A stretch of DNA of 64,000 bases from Tianweitania aestuarii (GTDB lineage: Bacteria > Pseudomonadota > Alphaproteobacteria > Rhizobiales > Rhizobiaceae), in contig NZ_JAFMNX010000005.1 of the NCBI RefSeq assembly GCF_018457165.1, positions 62,001 to 126,000 on the forward strand, given 5' to 3'. The position numbers and the translations under genes are program-made. Shown one piece after another: positions 57,561 through 64,000 of the stretch. Under the pieces are notes generated by a model that was not told the DNA's origin, made no database searches, and saw only the letters and a program-made list of their open reading frames with translations. Each line of letters opens with the position of its first letter. The stretch's first letter is position 1.

Positions 57561-57899
57561 ATGACCTATGTCGTCACCGACAATTGCATCCGCTGCAAAT
57601 ACACGGATTGCGTTGAGGTGTGTCCGGTCGACTGCTTCTATGAAGGCGAGAACATGCTCGTCATTCATCCCGACGAATGCATCGATTGCGGCGTGTGCGA
57701 GCCGGAATGCCCGGCCGACGCGATCAAGCCGGACACGGAATCGGGTCTCGACAAGTGGCTGACGCTCAATGCCGATTATGCCGCGAAGTGGCCGAATTTG
57801 ACGGTCAAGAAGGACCCGCTTCCGGACGCCGCAGAACACGACGGCGAAGCGGACAAGCTCGAAAAGTATTTTTCCACGGAAGCCGGCACCGGCGACTGA
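57561..57899 (+). CDS. fdxA: Ferredoxin FdxA (7Fe type)
   Basis: A 112-residue ferredoxin with one [3Fe-4S] and one [4Fe-4S] cluster. The cysteines are in [18 protein letters not shown] (about residues 9-25) and [12 protein letters not shown] (about 40-51). The C-terminal extension is typical of FdxA, an essential-type electron carrier in Rhizobiales. The ATG at 57561 starts [12 protein letters not shown]; upstream in-frame sequence is not conserved. It lies 125 bases after the S4 gene. Confidence 0.96.
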   Translation: MTYVVTDNCIRCKYTDCVEVCPVDCFYEGENMLVIHPDECIDCGVCEPECPADAIKPDTESGLDKWLTLNADYAAKWPNLTVKKDPLPDAAEHDGEADKLEKYFSTEAGTGD

Positions 57900-57910
57900 G
57901 GATCAAATCC

Positions 57911-58018
57911 GCGCTTTCACGCCTGCCTGATGAGTATCTCTCAGGCAGCAAAGCGCGCATGCGTGCGCAAGCAGCAAAATCTTGATTCGTTCGGCTTTTT
58001 GTGATATTGATCCACAAA
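57911..58018. other. Structured fdxA-carD intergenic region with palindrome
   Basis: An outer stem GCGCTTT/AAAGCGC (57911-57956) encloses CTGCCTGA/TCAGGCAG (57923-57948), a strong fdxA 3' hairpin without T-run. Further on, TTTGTG and CACAAA (57998-58018) form an operator-like palindrome with a 9-base spacer. The 57900-58234 gap shows no other gene. Confidence 0.45.
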
Positions 58019-58234
58019 TGCCGGTGACACACCATCCTTTTATGGCGCTTATGCCCAAATCCCAGAGGTAATGATCGTTCTCGACCAAGGCAGTCTTGGT
58101 GGAATGCTGTGCGCATTCCACCCGGGTCTGGGTTGTGGCGGTGTGTTCGTGTGCAAGCGGTTACGAGTTTTGACCGGAGCGGTCAAGCGGTCCGTCGACT
58201 GAAACGTCGACCCGGAACACAGGAGTGAATGCGT

Positions 58235-58861
58235 ATGGCTATCCAGCAGAAGAAGTCGGCTGCGCGGAACGGTTTCAAGACCGGCGAATACATCGTTTAT
58301 CCCTCGCATGGTGTGGGCCTTATCGCCGCCATCGAGGAACAGGAAGTTGCGGGCCACAAGCTGGAACTGTTCGTGATCGACTTCCAGAAGGACAAGATGC
58401 GCCTGAAGGTGCCGGTCGCCAAGGCAACCTCCATCGGCATGCGCAAGCTGTCGGAAACCGATTATGTCGATCGCGCGCTGAAGGTCGTTCAGGGTCGCGC
58501 CCGCGTGAAGCGCACCATGTGGTCGCGTCGCGCGCAGGAATATGATGCAAAGATCAATTCCGGCGACCTGATCTCGATCTCCGAAGTGGTGCGCGATCTG
58601 TATCGCGCCGAGAACCAGCCGGAACAGTCCTATTCCGAGCGCCAGCTTTATGAAGCAGCGCTTGATCGCATGGCGCGCGAAATCGCTGCCGTGAACAAGA
58701 TGTCGGAAACGGAAGCCGTTCGCCTGATCGAGACCAACCTGAACAAGGGTCCCAAGCGCGGCGCCAAGACCGACGAAGTCGCCGAAGGCGATGATGCGGA
58801 TACGGATTCGGATGCCGATGCAGTCGAGTCCGACACGACGGAACAGGAAGAAGCCGCGTAA
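58235..58861 (+). CDS. carD: CarD family transcriptional regulator
   Basis: Binds the RNA polymerase beta subunit and stabilises open promoter complexes. The 208-residue protein has the CarD/RID domain (about residues 12-70: GEYIVYPSHGVGLIAAIEEQEVAG), a DNA-binding helical C-terminal domain (about 90-170: RRAQEYDAKINSGDLISISEVVRDL) and an acidic Asp/Glu tail. ATG at 58235 is chosen because AGGAG is 9 bases upstream; an ATG two codons earlier (58229) is too close to it. Followed by a strong terminator. Confidence 0.95.
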   Translation: MAIQQKKSAARNGFKTGEYIVYPSHGVGLIAAIEEQEVAGHKLELFVIDFQKDKMRLKVPVAKATSIGMRKLSETDYVDRALKVVQGRARVKRTMWSRRAQEYDAKINSGDLISISEVVRDLYRAENQPEQSYSERQLYEAALDRMAREIAAVNKMSETEAVRLIETNLNKGPKRGAKTDEVAEGDDADTDSDADAVESDTTEQEEAA

Positions 58862-58883
58862 TCCCAGCGGCTTTCAACGAACG

Positions 58884-58915
58884 AAAAAAAGCCGGCTTCG
58901 CGCCGGCTTTTTGTT
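58884..58915. terminator. Bidirectional terminator between carD and the OYE gene
   Basis: AAAAAAAGCCGGC-TTCGC-GCCGGCTTTTTGTT: a 6-bp GC core extended by A/T, between two convergent genes. Confidence 0.9.
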
Positions 58916-58932
58916 GTCTGGTGTCCTGCCGG

Positions 58933-60054
58933 TCAGGTGCGGCCGAGCACCTTGTCCATGGCTTGAACGGCATAGCCTTCCTGGCGCGGCCAGGCGGCGT
59001 AATCGTCCTTGGTGGTGAAGCCGAGCGCACGGCGGGCATGGAGCGGGAAGTTCGGATCGTCCAAGGCACCGCGCGCCATGGCCACGAGATCGGCATCACC
59101 ATCGTCGATGATCTTGGCGGCATCCTGCGGCGTGACGATCAGGCCGACCGCTGTGGTGGGCACGCCGGCCTTCTGCTTGATGGCTGCAGCGAGCGGCACC
59201 TGATAGTTCGGCGCGGCGGTGATGGCCGCACCCGCAAAGCCGCCCGACGAGCAATGCACCATGTCGGTGCCTGCCGCATGAGCCTGCTTGGCAAATTCGG
59301 CGACGTCGTCCGGTGTCAGACCTTCGGGCAGAGCATCAGTGGCCGACACGCGCAGGAACAGTGGCTTGTGCTTCGGCCAGGCAGCGCGCACGGCTTTCAC
59401 GACCTCGAGGGGGAAGCGCATGCGGTTTTCCAGCGCGCCGCCATAATCATCGGTGCGGTGGTTGGCGATCGGCGACAGGAACTGGTTGAGGAGATAGCCA
59501 TGCGCGGCGTGGATCTCGACCACATCGAAGCCCGCTTCATCCGAGCGCCGGGCGGCGGCCGCGAAATCCTCGACCAGCTGCGCGATTTCCTCCACGCTCA
59601 GTTCGGAAGGCTCGACGAAATTGGGCCCATGCTTTTCCGCACTCGGCGCTTCAGGGGTCCAGCTTTCAAAAGCATAGGTTTCCTTCTCGGCAGCCGTTTC
59701 GTTGAACCCGCCGCGCCATGGCAGGGCGGTGGAGGCCTTGCGACCGGCATGGGCGAGCTGGATGCCGGCGGCAGCCCCATTGGCGTGTAGGAAGGCGGTG
59801 ATGCGCTTCCATTCGGCGGCCTGCTCGTCGTTCCAGATGCCGGTATCGGCATAGGTGATGCGGCCCTTCGGGGTCACGGCGGAGGCTTCGGCGATCACCA
59901 GCGCGTAGCCGCCGAGCGCAAAGCGTCCGAGATGCACGAAGTGCCAGTCGTTGGGCATGCCGTGCTGTGCGGAATACTGGCACATCGGCGCCACCACGAA
60001 GCGGTTCTTCAATGTGAGTTCGGCAAGGGGATAGGGTTCAAAAAGCTTGGTCAT
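58933..60054 (-). CDS. NADH:flavin oxidoreductase/Old Yellow Enzyme (YqjM-type)
   Basis: An FMN-dependent ene-reductase. The 373-residue TIM-barrel protein has MTKLFEPYPLAELTLKNRFVVAPMCQYSA at the start, conserved QLAHAGRKAS, and the substrate-binding HAAHGYLLNQFLSP near residue 180. The Cys in MCQYS is the thiol-dependent position typical of the YqjM group. It reduces activated alkenes; the natural substrate is unknown. The ATG at 60054 follows AAGGACATTCCCGT; the frame continues upstream without homology. It is divergent from rpoH2. Confidence 0.92.
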   Translation of the reverse strand: MTKLFEPYPLAELTLKNRFVVAPMCQYSAQHGMPNDWHFVHLGRFALGGYALVIAEASAVTPKGRITYADTGIWNDEQAAEWKRITAFLHANGAAAGIQLAHAGRKASTALPWRGGFNETAAEKETYAFESWTPEAPSAEKHGPNFVEPSELSVEEIAQLVEDFAAAARRSDEAGFDVVEIHAAHGYLLNQFLSPIANHRTDDYGGALENRMRFPLEVVKAVRAAWPKHKPLFLRVSATDALPEGLTPDDVAEFAKQAHAAGTDMVHCSSGGFAGAAITAAPNYQVPLAAAIKQKAGVPTTAVGLIVTPQDAAKIIDDGDADLVAMARGALDDPNFPLHARRALGFTTKDDYAAWPRQEGYAVQAMDKVLGRT

Positions 60055-60210
60055 ACGGGAATGTCCTTGGAATTTCGCAGCGCAGGGGAGAGGCGTCTGA
60101 AACGAGACGGGATGCGCTGCGTTCCGGATATTGTGCGCCCTTTGCGCCATGCCTAGGGGTTCATGATCGATCCCTTGAAAATAAAACTGGCGGCTCTAGC
60201 TAGTTCGCGT

Positions 60211-60235
60211 GGAACATTCCCGTTCATCCGGCGTT
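60211..60235 (+). promoter_or_regulatory. EcfG (general stress sigma) promoter of rpoH2
   Basis: GGAAC (60211-60215), 16 bases, CGTT (60232-60235): a perfect consensus match, 98 bases before the rpoH2 ATG. rpoH2 is a known target of RpoE2/EcfG in Sinorhizobium and related bacteria. Confidence 0.85.
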
Positions 60236-60332
60236 CATTTGACGTCTGGGACTCGCGCCGGCTGCGAGTAAGGTGGAACTTCCCCTGTCCGGGCTAGGCG
60301 TAACAGCCGGTTTGAATGAGCGGGGTAGCACC

Positions 60333-61196
60333 ATGGACGATACGGCAAAGCGAACCTTGATCCGCGCCGCCATGAAGGCTCCCTATCTGGAGCGAGGCGA
60401 AGAACACGATCTCGCATTGCGCTGGAAAGATCATCAGGATCAGGAAGCGCTCCACAAAATCACAACAGCCCATATGCGGCTCGTCATCTCGATGGCGGCG
60501 AAGTTCCGCTATTTTGGCCTGTCGATGAGCGATCTCATCCAGGAAGGCCATGTCGGCCTGTTGGAAGCGGCTGCCCGCTTCGAGCCCGATCGCGAAGTGC
60601 GGTTCTCGACCTATGCGACCTGGTGGATCCGCGCGTCGATCCAGGATTACATCTTACGCAACTGGTCGATTGTTCGCGGCGGCACGAGCTCGGCGCAAAA
60701 GGCGCTGTTCTTCAACCTCCGCCGCCTGCGTGCACGCCTTGCACAGGGCTCCGAGCCGCTGTCCAATTCCGCGATCTATGAAGAAATTTCCACGGCCCTC
60801 GGCGTGACCGTTGCCGATGTCGCCGTGATGGATTCGCGTTTGTCCGGCTATGACACATCGCTGAATGCGCCTGTGAGCGACGATTCCAACGGTGCTTCGG
60901 ACCGCATGGACTTCCTAGTTTCGGATGCACCGCTGCCGGACGAAATCGTTTCGGAAACAATCGATGTCGAGCGCCGTTCGCGCTGGCTCGGTTCGGCTCT
61001 CGACGTGTTGAACGAGCGCGAGCGCCGCATCATCCAGGAGCGTCGCTTGCAGGATGATGGCGCAACGCTGGAATCGCTGGGCGCCAAGCTCGGCATTTCG
61101 AAGGAGCGCGTGCGCCAGATCGAGAACCGCGCGCTGGAAAAGCTGCGCGCGGCTCTGGTAAAGGTGAACCCGGAACTGCAGATCGCAGCCGCCTGA
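60333..61196 (+). CDS. rpoH2: RNA polymerase sigma factor RpoH2 (sigma-32 family)
   Basis: A 287-residue heat-shock/oxidative-stress-type sigma factor. Region 2 includes SDLIQEGHVGLLEAAARFEPDREVRFSTYATWWIRASIQDYIL (about residues 69-110). The RpoH box region SAQKALFFNLRRLR follows, and region 4 with LGAKLGISKERVRQIENRALEKLR is at the C-terminus. Divergence from the main RpoH and its EcfG promoter identify it as RpoH2, controlling part of the general stress and photo-oxidative response. The ATG at 60333 is chosen (MDDTAKRTLIRAAM). Confidence 0.93.
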   Translation: MDDTAKRTLIRAAMKAPYLERGEEHDLALRWKDHQDQEALHKITTAHMRLVISMAAKFRYFGLSMSDLIQEGHVGLLEAAARFEPDREVRFSTYATWWIRASIQDYILRNWSIVRGGTSSAQKALFFNLRRLRARLAQGSEPLSNSAIYEEISTALGVTVADVAVMDSRLSGYDTSLNAPVSDDSNGASDRMDFLVSDAPLPDEIVSETIDVERRSRWLGSALDVLNERERRIIQERRLQDDGATLESLGAKLGISKERVRQIENRALEKLRAALVKVNPELQIAAA

Positions 61197-61209
61197 GCCG
61201 ATCAGGTTT

Positions 61210-61238
61210 GGCCGACCGGTCCCAAGGATCAGTCGGCC
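61210..61238. terminator. Possible terminator between rpoH2 and the cation transporter gene
   Basis: GGCCGAC (61210-61216) with GTCGGCC (61232-61238), 15-nt loop, 14 bases after the rpoH2 stop. It reaches into the end of the convergent gene. No T-run, so weak. Confidence 0.4.
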
Positions 61239-62152
61239 CAATCCGGATCGGTCGTGAAGGCGATCGTGAGCCAGCGATCGGGACCTGCGTCACCGATCGC
61301 ATCCCCGATCTCGTCGCGGATCGCATCCCATTCTTCCAAAGGCCGTGCCGGCTGTCCGACCGGCACGATGAAATACAGTTCGATCTGCCGCCCGCGTCCG
61401 ACCTTTGCGACATAAGCGCGGTGGGACGTGAAGTTGTAGCGGGCAACGATCGCTTCGGCGATCGTGTCCACCTCGCGCTTGTATTCAACAGGCGTGACGA
61501 GCAGCATGTCGGACAGCGCCTGCTTGATCGTTCCGATCGGGATCGGAATGACGATCAAACAGATCAGCGTCAGGATCACCGGATCGACATAGGGGATCGC
61601 CCATGTCCACCGCGTGCCATCGATGAGATAGCCGAACAAGAAGGCGATCAGCAGCGACGCGGTGAGGGCGGCCGACGTCCACCATGCCTTGGCATCCAGC
61701 GCGAGAAGCTCGGAGTTCAAGCGGCGATTGGCGCGTTGCACCAGAAGCGCCATCACGATGGCGGTTGTGACCGTGATGATGCCGTAAATAATGCCCTGAT
61801 CGAAAGCGAGAACGCGCCCGCCGGCAAGCAAGCTCTCGATCGCCGTCAAAAGCGCGTAAACGGCAGCCCCCATCAACAGCGTGCCGTTCAAAACCAGGAC
61901 CATCGGCTCCAGATGCCAGAAGCCCATGGTGAACCGCTCCATGAAGCGCGGCTTGCCTTCCTTTGCGCCCGAACGCACGATCAGGCTGGACACAACCAAG
62001 GCAACGCCGGTCATCGACGTGTCGATCAGCGAATAAACGCCATCAAACAGGATCGCCGACGAACCGGACAAAAGACCGAAGCCCACGCCGACCACAGCCG
62101 TCATCAGCGTGACAAGGATCGACAGCCTGAGAACGGAGGCTTCCGTGGTCAT
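61229..62152 (-). CDS. Cation diffusion facilitator family transporter
   Basis: A 307-residue inner-membrane protein with six hydrophobic segments (about residues 9-30, 34-55, 84-105, 117-137, 155-175 and 183-203), followed by a cytoplasmic C-terminal domain. The segment ILFDGVYSLIDTSM and the LNSELLALDAKAWW segment are CDF-like, with Asp residues at the expected metal positions in helices 2 and 5. Members export Zn, Fe, Mn or Co by proton antiport; metal specificity cannot be assigned. Transcribed alone. Confidence 0.87.
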   Translation of the reverse strand: MTTEASVLRLSILVTLMTAVVGVGFGLLSGSSAILFDGVYSLIDTSMTGVALVVSSLIVRSGAKEGKPRFMERFTMGFWHLEPMVLVLNGTLLMGAAVYALLTAIESLLAGGRVLAFDQGIIYGIITVTTAIVMALLVQRANRRLNSELLALDAKAWWTSAALTASLLIAFLFGYLIDGTRWTWAIPYVDPVILTLICLIVIPIPIGTIKQALSDMLLVTPVEYKREVDTIAEAIVARYNFTSHRAYVAKVGRGRQIELYFIVPVGQPARPLEEWDAIRDEIGDAIGDAGPDRWLTIAFTTDPDWAD

Positions 62153-62321
62153 GGTGTGGGTCCTGTGGAGCGGGCGGAGCCTGCTAAAAACGATGCTGCT
62201 TGAACATCCGAGTAAGAGTGACAGCCCGGCAGTTCAACCTTTGAAACCCAGATGACGATCTGGAAGTTTCAGGGCACGCAAAACCGGTCGCATGAGGCTC
62301 GTTCCTGCCCTCGCTTCCGCT

Positions 62322-63788
62322 CTACCGATCGGTAATGATCTTGACCTTGTCGCCCGGGGCGGGCGTCGCGCCTGGGGGGAGGGCGTTGAGGAGGCGGAAG
62401 AGGTCGAGCTTGCGGTCGACGCCTTGCATCTGCGTGGCGAGCGAGGCCAGCGTGTCGCCGGGGCGAACAACGGCTACGCGCACGCGCAGCGGCTTGAGCG
62501 CGGCCTTTTGTTCCGGCGTCAGAACCTGGAAGCTGGCGGTGACGCTGTCGGCGACGATAGTGAGGGCGGGGCTGGCGAGGGGGGCTGCCGTCAGGAGGCG
62601 GTAGACCTGATCGCCGGCGCGCATCACCGTCACATCGAACTGCCAGCCATCGACCTTGGCCTTGGCATTGGCGGCCTCGCTGCCGTTCACGGTGGTTTCG
62701 CGTACGCTGGAATCGTCGAGGCCGGCAACCCAGCCCGAGCGCAGGTAATTGGCAAGCGTGGTGTTGCGGTCGATGGTCACGCCATCGAAGCGCACCGCGA
62801 CGTCGCCGGGGCCTGTGGCCGTGACGGCTTCCGCCGAATTGTCGATCGTGAAGCCTTCCGGGACGGTGAAGGATACGCCGAGACGCGGATGCAGGAAGGT
62901 GCGGCCGCGCACATAGCCTTCTTCCGGCGTGTCGCCGTAAAGCAGGCCGTCGATGCCGGCGAGAAAGGAATCGCGATCGCGCGAGCCGGTGCCGGGCGTG
63001 CCGAACTGGCGGGCATGGCGCTGCGCGAGTTCGATGCGCTGCGGCGTGTTCGGGTGGCTTGCGAGGAAGTCGAGGCTCGGATCGGTGGCGCCGCTGACAT
63101 TGCGGAAATCGGCATAAGCGCCCATCGACTGGAGGAAGCGCGGCGAAGCGAAGGTGTCGTAGCCGGCGCGGCCGAGCGCGCGGATGCCGATCGCATCGGC
63201 TTCCAGCTCCTGATTGCGCGAGAACTGCGCCATCCGCAGCTTGTTGCGGATCAGCGCCATGCGGGCGTTCTGGTCGCCGCCGAGCACGTCCGACACGACC
63301 TTGGACGCCAGCTCTTCTTCGGCTTCGCGCTGCTGGCGCTGCAAACCGTGATTGGCCGTGACGTGCGCCATTTCGTGGCTGATCACAGCGGCGAGTTCGG
63401 CGGAATCGTTGGCCAGCGCCAGCAGACCGCGCGTGACATAAAGATAACCGCCGGGCAGCGCGAAGGCGTTGACGTTGGGCGAGTTCAGGATGGTGATGCG
63501 GAAGGTCTGGGCGGGGTTTTCCGGATCGAGCGTCAGCGCGCCGATGGCCTTTGCCACCATGCGCTCGAGCTTCGGATCGGAATATTCGCCGCCATAGGTC
63601 GCCAGAATGCGCGGATGCTGCGCCCGGGCAACGGCTGCCATGCGATCGTTGCGCTGGACATTGTCGACCGTGACCGGATTGTCGGACGGGCGCACCGATT
63701 TCAGCGACGGATCGTCCTTGAAGGAATCCATGCTGACGCAGCCGGTCATCAGCGCCGCCAGCGACAGCGCGACCACAGCGCGGCGCAT
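62322..63788 (-). CDS. M48 family zinc metalloprotease lipoprotein with C-terminal LysM-like domain
   Basis: A 488-residue protease. The signal peptide ends with a lipobox (LMTGC, C17). The M48 domain (about 60-270) has the zinc site HEMAH (H138, E139, H142) and a downstream Glu in NQELEADAIG. The C-terminal part (about 430-488: VRPGDTLASLATQM) resembles a LysM peptidoglycan-binding motif. It is related to BepA/LoiP-type periplasmic quality-control proteases. The ATG at 63788 is chosen for the signal peptide; no clear binding site precedes it and the frame is open to 63908. Confidence 0.9.
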   Translation of the reverse strand: MRRAVVALSLAALMTGCVSMDSFKDDPSLKSVRPSDNPVTVDNVQRNDRMAAVARAQHPRILATYGGEYSDPKLERMVAKAIGALTLDPENPAQTFRITILNSPNVNAFALPGGYLYVTRGLLALANDSAELAAVISHEMAHVTANHGLQRQQREAEEELASKVVSDVLGGDQNARMALIRNKLRMAQFSRNQELEADAIGIRALGRAGYDTFASPRFLQSMGAYADFRNVSGATDPSLDFLASHPNTPQRIELAQRHARQFGTPGTGSRDRDSFLAGIDGLLYGDTPEEGYVRGRTFLHPRLGVSFTVPEGFTIDNSAEAVTATGPGDVAVRFDGVTIDRNTTLANYLRSGWVAGLDDSSVRETTVNGSEAANAKAKVDGWQFDVTVMRAGDQVYRLLTAAPLASPALTIVADSVTASFQVLTPEQKAALKPLRVRVAVVRPGDTLASLATQMQGVDRKLDLFRLLNALPPGATPAPGDKVKIITDR

Positions 63789-63955
63789 GCGTGCGCCAAC
63801 GAATGAGGAGGCGGACGATCGGCTGAATGGCGGGTTAAACAGAATGCGCCCCTTTGACTTTCTCGGATTCGGCCACAGGCCGGCGGACCTAGCCACATCC
63901 CTTTGCATGTTACAACAAGAAGGAGCGCTTCGCGGGCGCGAATAGTGATGAGCAA

Positions 63956-64000
63956 TTATGTCGGCATGCGGGCGAAGGTGATCGGGCCTTCAGCCAGCGT
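63956..64000 (-). CDS. Possible C-terminal end of a minus-strand gene (partial)
   Basis: A frame entering from the right edge on the minus strand ends at TAA (63956-63958). The 14 visible residues end Thr-Phe-Ala-Arg-Met-Pro-Thr. The position, one gene-length gap before the M48 gene on the same strand, would fit. Too short to identify; it could be chance. Confidence 0.3.
   Translation of the reverse strand, partial: TLAEGPITFARMPT

Overview
The window looks like an ordinary chromosomal stretch of an alphaproteobacterium of the order Hyphomicrobiales (Rhizobiales), most like the Phyllobacteriaceae/Rhizobiaceae. Evidence: a lipoprotein almost superimposable on Brucella Omp19, ribosomal proteins L19 and S16 with Ala/Glu-rich tails, a second RpoH sigma factor, IalB and DUF1236 proteins, a Suv3-type helicase beside an S4 protein, FdxA and CarD, and promoters of the alphaproteobacterial general-stress sigma factor EcfG. 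No phage, transposase, CRISPR array, tRNA or rRNA gene was seen. The genus cannot be told from the sequence alone.

Layout. 0-3 kb: a possible trmD tail, rplS, a GNAT acetyltransferase converging on a DUF2794 gene, and a secreted DUF1223 thiol protein. 3-9.5 kb: acnA divergent from the cytochrome c maturation operon ccmABCDG; a candidate Irr box lies between them and an inverted-repeat element splits ccmA from ccmB. 9.5-15.3 kb (minus): a small DUF1127-like protein, yciB, ftsY, mtaB, dapF and a metallo-beta-lactamase-fold hydrolase. 15.5-27.5 kb (plus): omp19, zapE, then the TCA block mdh-sucC-sucD-sucA-sucB, two small genes and lpdA. 27.5-31.3 kb: asd facing the ffh-chorismate mutase-rpsP operon.

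31.6-35.1 kb holds a DUF1236 envelope protein, a zinc-ribbon metallopeptidase and an 86-residue protein, each preceded by a near-perfect EcfG promoter, with an MltB-type transglycosylase among them. 35-42.5 kb: argG, a secreted protein of unknown function, a LysE exporter, rlmN, ialB, a DUF1232 protein, phhB, thpR and tesA. 42.5-51.4 kb: a YbbA/YbbP-type ABC pair, ispG, a lytic transglycosylase, a polyprenyl synthase, a purine nucleoside permease-family protein, mtgA and rpmF. 51.5-53.2 kb: phaR divergent from phaB. 53.6-58.9 kb: the Suv3-like helicase with a long disordered tail, an S4 protein, fdxA and carD. 58.9-64 kb: an Old Yellow Enzyme, rpoH2 (also with an EcfG promoter), a cation diffusion facilitator and an M48 lipoprotein protease.

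I do not see a convincing undescribed multi-gene system. The most informative points are regulatory: four EcfG promoters, three of them within 3 kb; an Irr-like box shared by acnA and ccm; a hairpin placed between the ribosome-binding site and ATG of sucA; an operator-like palindrome before mdh; and a possible small RNA with its own promoter and terminator upstream of ffh.
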